DNA of 55,361 nucleotides from Planctomyces sp. SH-PL62 (GTDB taxonomy: Bacteria; Planctomycetota; Planctomycetia; Planctomycetales; Planctomycetaceae), in assembly GCA_945893045.1 (NCBI GenBank), contig CAMDEA010000034.1, positions 1 to 55,361 of the forward strand, given 5' to 3'. A model generated the notes under the pieces. It had not been told where the DNA came from and ran no database searches. It saw nothing but the letters and a program-made list of their open reading frames with translations. The position numbers and the translations under genes are program-made. Numbering within the stretch: the stretch's first letter is position 1; each line of letters opens with the position of its first letter. Of this stretch, positions 19,165-27,326 are shown in pieces.

Positions 19165-19755
19165 TCAGTCCTTCGCTTCCACGAATGGGCGACGGCAGAT
19201 GTCGAGGGCCGAGTCATACGGCTGCTTCGGTGCCGCTGGCAGCGGCGGCGAACTTTTCACGCACGCGACAGCCATGATGGCTCCAAGAATCGCAGCGCCG
19301 ACGAGCGTGCTTGTTCCTTGCCGTGGTGATTCACGGCGACCGCAGCAAGCTCCCAGCGAGGTCGCGGCTGCCAGGACAATGAACATCGCCAAGCTCTGAG
19401 CCGGTGCGGTTCCGATTCCCAACAACGCCTGCGGGCATTCCAACACGTTGGTCAGCACGAGGTACTCGTGAAACGCGGCCACGCCAAGGCCGGCCCACGC
19501 CATCGGAACGCTCAGCAAGCAGATCAAGCCGGGCCGAGTTCGTTCCACGAACAAACCGACTCCCAGGATGGCGAACGCCGCCATCACGAATGTCCGCTGA
19601 TAAAAACAGAGTGGGCAGGCTTTGAGGCCCAGCCCCCAGCTCAAAGCCAGACTTCCCAATGTTCCCGCCAACGCAAGTGTCATTGCGAACCACGCGAAAC
19701 GTGCCGTGCAGCGTGAGGACGACCCGGCGGTTGTCGCACCGATTGAATCTGTCAC
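19165..19755 (-). CDS. DsbB-like disulfide bond formation protein
   Basis: A 196-aa four-helix membrane protein of the DsbB/BdbC type, which reoxidises periplasmic thiol oxidases using quinone. The family motif CPLCFYQR (C47, C50) is clear. The second DsbB cysteine pair is not in its standard form: C107 in LECPQ is the only nearby cysteine, with further cysteines at 137-138 and in the C-terminal tail (ACVK, DICRR), so the second redox pair is uncertain. I chose the GTG at 19753-19755 because AAGGAG lies 8 bases before it; the upstream frame lacks a better start. It lies between the methyltransferase and hydroxylase genes in one operon. Confidence 0.8.
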   Translation of the reverse strand: MTDSIGATTAGSSSRCTARFAWFAMTLALAGTLGSLALSWGLGLKACPLCFYQRTFVMAAFAILGVGLFVERTRPGLICLLSVPMAWAGLGVAAFHEYLVLTNVLECPQALLGIGTAPAQSLAMFIVLAAATSLGACCGRRESPRQGTSTLVGAAILGAIMAVACVKSSPPLPAAPKQPYDSALDICRRPFVEAKD

Positions 19756-19807
19756 AGTTTGTTCTCCTTCTTGGAAATCAGGGGACGAAGGCGCTGGGAC
19801 ATTTGGG

Positions 19808-20614
19808 TCAACAGGCCGCAAGGGACAGCGGTTTCTCCGCGCGAATGACGGCGCACAGGGCCAGTTCATGACCCGTGCGAGCATTTCGCCCAAGAGACAA
19901 GACCTGCGGATTGCTCAGCCCGCAGTCCTGTAAACGATCCAGAAAATTCTGCTGCACCAAAGCGCCACCGATGCAGCGGAACCAGTCATCAATCTCTCGG
20001 CGGATTTCTTTCGGCAGTTCACTCTTCAGGACGATCTCCGCGAAAATCGTCCGGCCGCCGGGTTTCAGGACTCGCGCGATTTCTCGCATGACGGCCTGTT
20101 TGTCCGGCGAGAGATTGAAAATACCGTTCGCCGTCACGAGGTCCACGGACTGGTCCGGCAAGGGAATGGCATCAGCCGCTGCGTGCAGCCACTCCACGTT
20201 GCGAACGCCGAGCCTTTCCAAGTTGCCGCGTGCCTTCGCGAGCATCTGTTCGGACAGGTCGAGACCGAACAGCCGACCGGCTGGACCAACACGTCGGGCA
20301 TACAGCAAGAGGTCCAGTCCGGCACCGCAACCCAAATCTAGCAGCGTTTCTCCGGACCGAGCATCCACAAACGGCTGAGGATTCCCCGCACCGGTGAACG
20401 ACTCCCACATCCCGACGGGAAGCGAGTCCAGCAGCACGGCGTCGTAACCGAGGCTCTCCGCGAATTTGCGTCCCACGGGAAAGCCGAACTTCTCGACGGG
20501 TGACGAAGCCACGCGCCCGTACCGCTCCGCGACCGCTGCTTTCAGCTCATCCGCGGAGAGATCCTTCAGAGACTTCCGGCGTGTCCACCAACAAATCCGT
20601 TTGAGTAGTGTCAT
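19808..20614 (-). CDS. SAM-dependent methyltransferase, arsenite methyltransferase-like
   Basis: A 268-aa class I methyltransferase with the SAM-binding motif LLDLGCGAGLD (from residue 91), followed by GLDLSEQMLAKAR and FAEIVLKSE. The C-terminal RCIGGALVQQNFLDRLQDCGL corresponds to the region of ArsM-like enzymes holding a conserved cysteine. Together with the ArsR-type repressor overlapping it by 4 bases (ATGA), this suggests methylation of arsenite or another metal/metalloid or thiol-reactive compound. The full ArsM set of substrate cysteines is not obvious, so the substrate is inferred mainly from context. Confidence 0.8.
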   Translation of the reverse strand: MTLLKRICWWTRRKSLKDLSADELKAAVAERYGRVASSPVEKFGFPVGRKFAESLGYDAVLLDSLPVGMWESFTGAGNPQPFVDARSGETLLDLGCGAGLDLLLYARRVGPAGRLFGLDLSEQMLAKARGNLERLGVRNVEWLHAAADAIPLPDQSVDLVTANGIFNLSPDKQAVMREIARVLKPGGRTIFAEIVLKSELPKEIRREIDDWFRCIGGALVQQNFLDRLQDCGLSNPQVLSLGRNARTGHELALCAVIRAEKPLSLAAC

Positions 20615-21024
20615 CGTCTCACCTTCGCGCGAGGCTTCAATTTCGGACGCGCCGGAGCGACTGCGTTCGAGTAAGACGATAACTTCGCTTTGGCGAGACG
20701 CTCCTTGTCCGTTTTGATTTCCTCCGGCGTTCGCCTCAAGACCGGCTCATCACGCCCCACAAGCGTCAGCAGATCGCGAACCAGATTAGGGCGGCACAGG
20801 TAGTAGCACCGCAATGCGCCATCCTGCGCATAATCGACGAGACGTGCATAACGCAGAATTGCCAGGTGCTGTGAAATGTTGGCCTGCCGAGCCGGCAGCA
20901 AATCCTCCATATCGGTCACGCATTTCGGGCCAGCAACCAACTCTTGCAGTATCGCCAGCCGAATCGGATGCGAAAACGCCTTCAGCAGTTCGGCCGCATC
21001 CTTGGAGGTGTCCTGGTCAGCCAT
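20611..21024 (-). CDS. ArsR/SmtB-family transcriptional repressor
   Basis: A 137-aa winged-helix repressor of the ArsR family. The helix-turn-helix region spans about residues 34-62 (KCVTDMEDLLPARQANISQH), followed by the wing (DGALRCYYL). A cysteine (C35) lies near where ArsR proteins carry metal-binding cysteines, but the classical CVCDL pair is absent, so the inducer is uncertain. The Lys/Arg-rich tail is longer than usual. It heads the operon with the methyltransferase, DsbB-like protein and hydroxylase, and an AT-rich palindrome just upstream (21043-21062) is its likely operator. Confidence 0.9.
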   Translation of the reverse strand: MADQDTSKDAAELLKAFSHPIRLAILQELVAGPKCVTDMEDLLPARQANISQHLAILRYARLVDYAQDGALRCYYLCRPNLVRDLLTLVGRDEPVLRRTPEEIKTDKERLAKAKLSSYSNAVAPARPKLKPRAKVRR

Positions 21025-21042
21025 CGCGTGCCTCTCGTTAGG

Positions 21043-21062
21043 ATATTCGATTATTCGAATAT
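21043..21062. promoter_or_regulatory. likely ArsR-type operator
   Basis: A near-perfect 20-bp palindrome, ATATTCGATTATTCGAATAT, 18 bp upstream of the repressor start. Its AT-rich symmetric form and position fit an ArsR/SmtB operator overlapping the promoter, giving autorepression. It stands out from the GC-rich surroundings. Confidence 0.7.
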
Positions 21063-21140
21063 GGTATCGGGAGCTGCCGCACGGTCAACTTGACTCAAAA
21101 TCCCTCGAGTTGTTCCACGGCTCAAGCGTTCGTTGAAAAC

Positions 21141-22331
21141 TCAACTCACCTTGAGCGGCACGTGATGCCAGGCATTAAAGAGGTAGCCCTTGGCGTTCCA
21201 GCGCACGGTCTCTGGCTGAACCTCGCCGCGTGAGTCGATCGCACGGAGGATCAATTCTTTCGTCGCTGAGTTCACCGCGACATCAGCGGACCACAGTTGC
21301 CAGCAAAACTCAGACGCGGGCGAAGTCAGTTTGGCGTCAACCCACGAGCGGCCCTGATCGGCGGAGACTTCAACTTTGCGGATCGCAACACCCGGAACTC
21401 CCGGAGGTAGTGCGTAGCCGGCGATTTCCACTCGGCCCGGTTTCAAAGCCGCTCCGGCCGTCGGCGTGCAGATCGCAGAGTTCAGCGGCATGCGATAGAT
21501 CGGCGCATTCTCGGCGACTTCCAGCAGAGTTCCCTCATCGACCAGCTTGTAGACATCGGCCACGAAATGATTCGGCGAGGGCCGATCGCTGACGACGATT
21601 TTGCTCAGCCACTTCACGCTGCGAGCACCGATGTAACCGGGCACAACCATGCGCACGGGGAAGCCGTGATCGGCCGTCAGCGGCTTGTCGTTCATCGTCG
21701 TGGCGAGCAACGCCCCCGGCACGACGTCGCGGTCGAGCAGCGCTTTCTCCAGCGGGATCGAGCCGCCAAACGCAAACGTCTTGCCGCCATCCTCGACGGA
21801 ATCAAGTCCCTCAAACCACACATGCTTGGCCGCTTCACGCACGCCGGCTTTCTTCAACACGTCCGACAGTTTCACGCCGCGCCACTTGGCATTGCCGATC
21901 GCGCCCTCGCGCCATTGGACCCCTTTGATCGGTTTGAAGCGGCTGTGTTCCGTGCGGCGATTGCCGGCGCAGGTCAACGTGGCCGTGACGGCGTGTTGCT
22001 CGAAGCGGCTGAGTTCCGCCTGCGACAACCTCAGCGGCGTTTCGACCAGGCCCTCGACCGACAAGCGGAACGAGTCGGCGTTGATTTCCGGTGTGTTGCC
22101 GTGGCTGCGGATGAAGAACGACTCGACTGGAGTGACCCACGACCGCACGAGGTCCGGCAGCGGCGGCTCGGCGTTCATCGGGGCTTTCGAGTGGACCAGC
22201 AAGCGGCTCTCTTCGGCGGCGATCGCGGACGGCAGTTTGCCGCTGACGAACATCAAACCAATCGCTCCGGCCGACCACTGTCGCAGCAGCGTTCGGCGAT
22301 TGATGAGCGAGACAACCGGGGAATGCTTCAT
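21141..22331 (-). CDS. Tat-exported sulfite oxidase-type molybdopterin enzyme
   Basis: A 396-aa oxidoreductase of the sulfite oxidase family. The N-terminus has a twin-arginine signal (INRRTLLRQWSAGAIG), so it should be folded with its cofactor before export. The molybdopterin domain shows the cysteine ligand in TLTCAGNRR (C121) and TMNDKPLTADHGFPVRMVVPG. The C-terminal domain (about 285-396; KVEVSADQGRSWVDAKL) is the Mo-cofactor dimerisation domain of the sulfite oxidase and nitrate reductase type. No haem domain is present, as in bacterial SorA-like or YedY-like enzymes. It starts 9 bases after the shortened phosphatase-superfamily gene, probably on one transcript. Confidence 0.92.
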   Translation of the reverse strand: MKHSPVVSLINRRTLLRQWSAGAIGLMFVSGKLPSAIAAEESRLLVHSKAPMNAEPPLPDLVRSWVTPVESFFIRSHGNTPEINADSFRLSVEGLVETPLRLSQAELSRFEQHAVTATLTCAGNRRTEHSRFKPIKGVQWREGAIGNAKWRGVKLSDVLKKAGVREAAKHVWFEGLDSVEDGGKTFAFGGSIPLEKALLDRDVVPGALLATTMNDKPLTADHGFPVRMVVPGYIGARSVKWLSKIVVSDRPSPNHFVADVYKLVDEGTLLEVAENAPIYRMPLNSAICTPTAGAALKPGRVEIAGYALPPGVPGVAIRKVEVSADQGRSWVDAKLTSPASEFCWQLWSADVAVNSATKELILRAIDSRGEVQPETVRWNAKGYLFNAWHHVPLKVS

Positions 22332-22340
22332 GATGATACC

Positions 22341-22919
22341 TCAGTCCTTCAGAATTTCTCGGAGCACTCGACCATCCGCACTGTCGAGTTTCAGTCCCAT
22401 CAACCGCGCGATGGTCGGCGCAACATCTGTGTTATTGACAGTCTTGAGTTTGATTCCCGCGCGAATCCCCTGCCCTGCCGCCACGAACGTCGCGTGCATG
22501 TACGCCGGCTGAGGCAAGTGGCCGTGAGTCCCTTTGTACGTTGCGGTCACGGGACCGATAACGTCTACGGTCAGATCGCCGTTGAACGAATAGCCCGGTC
22601 CCGTCGCGAGGATCAAATGCGGAGCCTCGTGATTCTCGGCCGGCAACGGTAGACCGAGCGCCGCGAACTCCGCCGGCTCGATGACACGCTGCACCCCTTC
22701 CAATTTGGACAACGCGGCTTTCACGCGCGGCAGTTGGTTGTCGAGCATTCGTAGAGTCGGCAGTTCGGCCTTCAGATCGTCGAAGTAATCCACCGCGAGA
22801 CCATCCGCGCTGATCAGCACGACATGCTTCACGTCCTCGGCCGATGCCGCTGTCGAGAAAATCGCTGTTGAGAAAATCGTCACCATGCAAAGAATGACGA
22901 ATCGAAGGGAAGCTCGCAT
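22341..22919 (-). CDS. internally shortened alkaline phosphatase-superfamily protein (possible decaying gene)
   Basis: A 192-aa exported protein with a signal peptide (cleavage near ASA-ED). It begins like type I phosphodiesterase/nucleotide pyrophosphatases (KHVVLISADGLAVDYFDD, then ELPTLRML) and ends like them (GTHGHLPQPAYMHATFVAAG, TDVAPTIARLMGL). The middle, including the catalytic Thr or Ser region and most of the core, is missing: the text jumps from LPTLRMLDNQL to PRVKAALSKLEG. A full member would be about twice as long. The junction is in frame, so it may be an in-frame deletion product. It lies 9 bases upstream of the sulfite oxidase-type gene. The ATG at 22917-22919 is chosen for the signal peptide. 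Confidence 0.65.
   Translation of the reverse strand: MRASLRFVILCMVTIFSTAIFSTAASAEDVKHVVLISADGLAVDYFDDLKAELPTLRMLDNQLPRVKAALSKLEGVQRVIEPAEFAALGLPLPAENHEAPHLILATGPGYSFNGDLTVDVIGPVTATYKGTHGHLPQPAYMHATFVAAGQGIRAGIKLKTVNNTDVAPTIARLMGLKLDSADGRVLREILKD
22849..22878. repeat. 15-bp tandem duplication in a signal peptide
   Basis: GCTGTCGAGAAAATC is followed directly by GCTGTTGAGAAAATC (one mismatch). On the minus strand this encodes the repeated IFSTA-IFSTA of the shortened phosphatase's signal peptide. It is a small in-frame slippage-type duplication. Confidence 0.7.
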
Positions 22920-23156
22920 GACTGACGCTCCAAAAAGTCGTCTGACAAAACGCTCGTCGGCATTCCAGCGGCTCGCCACTCCCCCGGCAACCATCCGGTC
23001 GAAATCCGCGAGCCGATGACCGTCAGCCGCGATTCCGTTTTGAATGAAGGAATCGGCCAAGACGAGTCCAACGCTTGCCTCGACGGCACGCGACCGCCAG
23101 CATGATCCGCCCGATTGCCAGATCATTACTTCAGTCCCCCCGCGAGAAGCCTCGTC

Positions 23157-24824
23157 ATGCTCACCCGAATGTTCTGTCTGTGTCTGCTGGCCGCAATGAC
23201 GACGACTGCCGCGGCCGAAGATCACCTGCGCAACCTGCAAAATGCCGCCATCAAGAACGGGCACTCGCCGGTCGGTCATTGGGGAGTCGACCCCAAGAAC
23301 TACAAGGAGTGGGGCACTCACAGTAATCGACTCATTCCGATCTACACGTTCGGAACGCGCGGTGTGGGCGAGAGAGTCGATCTCGACAGTTATCTCGGCA
23401 AGAACAGCGCGTATCGCAGCGAAGCGAAGCTCAAGGCGATCTACGGCCGCGTGCCGACGAATACGCTCAATCCAACCGCCGAATACTGCGACCAAACCGA
23501 CCTCGCCGCGTTGCAACGGGCCGCGTTCAAGGCCGGCAAGAAGCACGTCATCCTGATGATCTTCGACGGCATGGACTGGCAGACGACTCGTAACGCCGCA
23601 ATCTACAACGAGCGGCGAGTCAGCTACTCCGAGGGACGTGGCACAGGCACGCACTTCCAGAATTACACGGCAAATGGGACGACGCAGTTCGGCTGCATGT
23701 GCGTCGCGCCGCTCAATGACGGCACCGAAAACGATGTCGATACCCAGACGGTCAAGAATCCAGGAGGCAAATATCCCGGCGGATACAATGTCGCGAAGGG
23801 AGGGCCGTTCCCGTGGTCGCCACCGAGCAAAGACGTCTATTACCTCACCGGCCGCAGTCCCGACGGCAAAGGCAAGGGTGAGCACCCCTATCCCGACTCG
23901 GCCAACACCGCTCAGGCCATGACCTCCGGAGTGAAGAGCTACAACAACTCCATCAACGTCGATGTCTCCGGCCAACACGTCGTTCCGATTTCGCACGAGG
24001 CCCAAGCGGCCGGCCTGTCCGTCGGAGCCGTCAGCAGCGTGCCGATCAGCCATGCGACGCCAGCTTGCTCGTATGCCCAGAACGTGGATCGCGACGACTA
24101 CCAAGATTTGACGCGCGACCTGCTCGGTCTGCCTTCGAGTTCGCATCCGAAAAAGCCGTTGCGTGGTTTGGACGTGCTGATCGGCGGGGGATTCGGTGAC
24201 TCGGCGAAGACGACCGGCGATGCGGAAAAGAAGACGCAAGGCCAAGGGAAAAACTTCGTCCCCGGAAACATCTGGCTGACCGACGCCGACCGCAAAACGA
24301 TCGACGCGGTGAACGGCGGTCGCTACCTCGTCGCGCAACGCACCGCCGGGGCAAACGGCCGCAATCTGTTGCAGTCAGCAGCCGAGAAAGCGGCCTCATC
24401 GGGACAACGCCTCCTCGGATTCTTCGGCGTCGGCTCGGCGAAAGGGCATCTTCCGTTTGCAACCGCCGACGGAGATTTCACCCCCACGGCCGGACGCACG
24501 AAGGCCGAGTCGTACACCGCCGCCGACCTCACCGAGAACCCAACGCTCGCCGACATGACCGCCGCCTCGTTGACCGTGCTCGGCAAGAATCCGAAAGGCT
24601 TCTGGCTGATGGTTGAGGCCGGCGACGTCGATTGGGCCAATCACGACAACAACCTCGACAATTCGATCGGAGCGGTAAACTCCGGCGACCGAGCCTTCCA
24701 AGTCATCACCGCTTGGGTCGAGAAACACCGCAACTGGCAAGAAACGACGGTGATCGTCACTGCCGATCATGGACATTACCTGTGGCTCGACCAGCCGGCA
24801 GGATTGATTCCGCCGAAGAAATAG
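23157..24824 (+). CDS. secreted alkaline phosphatase (PhoA family)
   Basis: A 555-aa exported alkaline phosphatase. The frame is open from 23115, but the ATG at 23157 starts the signal peptide (MLTRMFCLCLLAAMTTTAAA). Family metal ligands and nucleophile are visible: the first Asp in VILMIFDGMDW, the nucleophile Ser in PDSANTAQAMTSG (about residue 248), the metal ligands in VEAGDVDWANHDN and the final TADHGH. Extra segments (about 185-225) are Gly/Lys-rich. The likely role is releasing phosphate from organic phosphate esters outside the cytoplasm. It is divergent from the shortened phosphatase-superfamily gene. No Pho box was recognised. Confidence 0.9.
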   Translation: MLTRMFCLCLLAAMTTTAAAEDHLRNLQNAAIKNGHSPVGHWGVDPKNYKEWGTHSNRLIPIYTFGTRGVGERVDLDSYLGKNSAYRSEAKLKAIYGRVPTNTLNPTAEYCDQTDLAALQRAAFKAGKKHVILMIFDGMDWQTTRNAAIYNERRVSYSEGRGTGTHFQNYTANGTTQFGCMCVAPLNDGTENDVDTQTVKNPGGKYPGGYNVAKGGPFPWSPPSKDVYYLTGRSPDGKGKGEHPYPDSANTAQAMTSGVKSYNNSINVDVSGQHVVPISHEAQAAGLSVGAVSSVPISHATPACSYAQNVDRDDYQDLTRDLLGLPSSSHPKKPLRGLDVLIGGGFGDSAKTTGDAEKKTQGQGKNFVPGNIWLTDADRKTIDAVNGGRYLVAQRTAGANGRNLLQSAAEKAASSGQRLLGFFGVGSAKGHLPFATADGDFTPTAGRTKAESYTAADLTENPTLADMTAASLTVLGKNPKGFWLMVEAGDVDWANHDNNLDNSIGAVNSGDRAFQVITAWVEKHRNWQETTVIVTADHGHYLWLDQPAGLIPPKK

Positions 24825-24989
24825 CCTGTCACCACGCCTTCAGATGGCTCAAGTCCCTAAAAGGCTGCTTGACGTGCGGGACGACGAGCGATGAAATTTT
24901 TCCTTTCATCTTGTGATTTCAGCGAACGTTTATAGATTGCCCTGGGTTTCGGACGGGATTTCAAGTCGTTTCACCAGAGGAGTCTGCCC

Positions 24990-27230
24990 GTGAAGCGTTG
25001 GCCATTCATCGTCGTTGCTACCTGTTTGTCGTTGGGAGTCTTGGGGTTGAGCGTTTCGGACGCGAAGCCACCGGTGGCTCAAAAGAAGGTCGAAAAGGCC
25101 CCGGTCGACCCGAAAGCCGAAGCTGCTTTCCGGGAGGCTGCCAAGAAATTGGCCAGTGGCACGGAACTCGACAAGGTGCTCGCCCTCGAAAATCAGGAGC
25201 GTGGCGTCAAACTCGATCCGATGCCGGTCATCGACGACCTGACCTTCCTCCGACGAATCTTCTGTGATCTCGTCAGCCGAATTCCAACGACTGACGAGAT
25301 CGCTGCATTTCAGGCGGACAAGAATCCCGCCAAGCGAGCCGAATTGATCGATCGGCTGATCGCCGATGACCGCTTCATCGACCGCTGGACTGTGTTCTAT
25401 TCCGACATGTTCCGCCTGCGTGCTCAGGCCGATGGCGGTCGGGCCGCGATTGCTTGGATTCACGAGGCGATCACGGACGCGATGCCTCACGACGAGATTT
25501 GTCGGCGGCTCATCACGACCAACGGCAAGGCCGGAGCTGCTCCTGAAGTCGCGTTCGTGCTCGGTGACAACGCCGATCCGATGATCCTCGCGGGTGTAAC
25601 CTCGCAGGTCTTCATGGGCGTGCGGATTCAATGTGCTCAATGCCACGACCACCCGTTTGACGTGTGGACTCAGGAAAACTTCTACGGCTTCGCGGCGTAC
25701 TTTGGCAAAACCCAGCGAATTGAGAATCAATTCACCCGGACGATCTACGCCAAAGAAAATGAGGCATCGACGGTCCTTTGGCCGCCGGAAGGCAAGGCGA
25801 AACCTAGCGAACGCAAACCGGCCAAGCCGACCTTCCCGTTCGACATGACTTCGTCCGATGAGAAACCTGAATACCTCGTTCGACTGACTTCACTCCGAGC
25901 CAAGCAAAAGGCCGAGAAAGACGCATTGCTCGCCAAGGCAAACTCGAAAGACGCGGACGTCGATGCTCTGCTCACTGGTGCCGAAGAGAACGAAGCCAAA
26001 GCGAAGGGCAAAAAGCAAGACGACGACGTCACTCGTGGTGCCAAGACGGACGCCAAGAACCTCAACATCAAGGCCGGGCTGTACACGACCAGCGACTGGC
26101 GGAACGAGTTGGCCAACCTTGTCACGAGTCCTCGCAACCGTTGGTTCGCGAAGAACATGGTCAACCGTGTCTGGGCGGATTTGGTCGGTCGCGGCATCGT
26201 CGATCCGATCGACGATTTCAGCGATAACAACCCGGCCAGTCATCCGAAGATGCTCGATTACATCGCCGACGAATTCGTGGCGAGCGGTTACGACCTGCGG
26301 TCGCTCGTGCGACTGATCGTCAACAGTCAGGTTTATCAGCGACGCCACATTTACGGGGCCGAGGAACAACAAGTCGCGGAGATGGAGAAATCGTTCCTCG
26401 CCACGCCAATGCGACGAATGCTCAGTGAAACGCTTTACGACAGCATCATCACCGCCGGACACATCTTCGACGTGAAGCACACGCCCGGCAAAAACATGAA
26501 GACGACTTGGAAGCTCTCGCAAGTCGCGAAACCGAACTCCGGCCGCCAGGGATTAGCGCTCACGGCGATGAAGTTCCAGCAGAAAATGGAAATGACCGCC
26601 GCGATGGCGAAGGACGACGAAGAAGCTGCTCCCGGCGTCGATTTGGAGAAGGGCATTGAAATCGACTTCGGCAAAGTCCTGGCAAAAGCCAAAGCGGACG
26701 GTCAGAAAGTTGAAGTCGAAGAGATGCGGGTCATGTCGAAAGAGGAAATCGAAGCCGAACGGATGCGCGCGCAGATGCAGACGCAACGCCGTGGCGTCGA
26801 CTACATCGACCGCTATGTGAAGGCGACCTTCGACGATAACCCGAAGTTCGGTTCATCGCTCCGCATGTCATCGCCTGCTGCCCCGGAACACTTCCTCCGC
26901 GTCTTCGGCCAAACCGACCGCGAAGTGCTCGGTGAGACTCGCGATCACGCTCCAAACATGCGGCAGGCCCTGATGATGCTCAACGGATCGTTGACCCACG
27001 AAGCCGCCAGAGTCGGTGAATTCGAGCCGATGTATGCTCTGCTCGTCGAACAGAAGAACCTCGATGGAGCCGTCAAACTCGCCTATCGTGAAATCCTCAC
27101 TCGCGAACCGAGTGCTGACGAAATCAAAGAAGCTAAGTCGATCATCGCCACCCACAAAGACTCGCTCGACGGCATGGCCGACTTCCGCTGGATTCTGCTG
27201 AACTGCAATGAATTCCGTTTCCTGCCGTAA
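24990..27230 (+). CDS. DUF1549/DUF1553 domain protein
   Basis: A 746-aa secreted protein of the planctomycete DUF1549-DUF1553 type. It starts with GTG at 24990, 8 bases after AGAGGAG, and a signal peptide (cleavage near VSDA-KP). The DUF1549 half shows LRRIFCDLVSRIPTTDEIAAF, the RWTVFYSDMFR region and CAQCHDHPFDVW (about 215), a CxxCH-type motif. The DUF1553 half begins around NRWFAKNMVNRVWADLVGRGI and ends NEFRFLP. A charged Lys/Glu linker (about 285-355) separates them. Unlike the protein at 46122 it has no PSCyt1 domain. Function is unknown; such proteins often pair with a DUF1501 protein, as here. Confidence 0.94.
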   Translation: MKRWPFIVVATCLSLGVLGLSVSDAKPPVAQKKVEKAPVDPKAEAAFREAAKKLASGTELDKVLALENQERGVKLDPMPVIDDLTFLRRIFCDLVSRIPTTDEIAAFQADKNPAKRAELIDRLIADDRFIDRWTVFYSDMFRLRAQADGGRAAIAWIHEAITDAMPHDEICRRLITTNGKAGAAPEVAFVLGDNADPMILAGVTSQVFMGVRIQCAQCHDHPFDVWTQENFYGFAAYFGKTQRIENQFTRTIYAKENEASTVLWPPEGKAKPSERKPAKPTFPFDMTSSDEKPEYLVRLTSLRAKQKAEKDALLAKANSKDADVDALLTGAEENEAKAKGKKQDDDVTRGAKTDAKNLNIKAGLYTTSDWRNELANLVTSPRNRWFAKNMVNRVWADLVGRGIVDPIDDFSDNNPASHPKMLDYIADEFVASGYDLRSLVRLIVNSQVYQRRHIYGAEEQQVAEMEKSFLATPMRRMLSETLYDSIITAGHIFDVKHTPGKNMKTTWKLSQVAKPNSGRQGLALTAMKFQQKMEMTAAMAKDDEEAAPGVDLEKGIEIDFGKVLAKAKADGQKVEVEEMRVMSKEEIEAERMRAQMQTQRRGVDYIDRYVKATFDDNPKFGSSLRMSSPAAPEHFLRVFGQTDREVLGETRDHAPNMRQALMMLNGSLTHEAARVGEFEPMYALLVEQKNLDGAVKLAYREILTREPSADEIKEAKSIIATHKDSLDGMADFRWILLNCNEFRFLP

Positions 27231-27233
27231 CCT

Positions 27234-27298
27234 CGTGGGGCAGGTTTTCAACCTGCCCGTCTTTCTTTTGTTGATGCAGGTCGAAAACCTGCCCCACG
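27234..27298. repeat. palindromic repeat, family G, between the DUF1549 and DUF1501 genes
   Basis: Arms 27234-27257 and 27276-27298 (CGTGGGGCAGGTTTTCAACC against GGTCGAAAACCTGCCCCACG) around an 18-nt loop. It fills the 96-bp gap between two co-oriented genes that are probably cotranscribed. The short palindrome at 28656-28685 behind the DUF1501 gene has a related core. Confidence 0.85.
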
Positions 27299-27326
27299 AT
27301 TAACCCGTTTCAGAAAGGAACTCGAC

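Noticed and set aside
22341..24338. 665-codon minus-strand open frame
   Set aside because: Only its last 192 codons look like a protein. The rest is antisense to the alkaline phosphatase gene, which has full family motifs on the plus strand.
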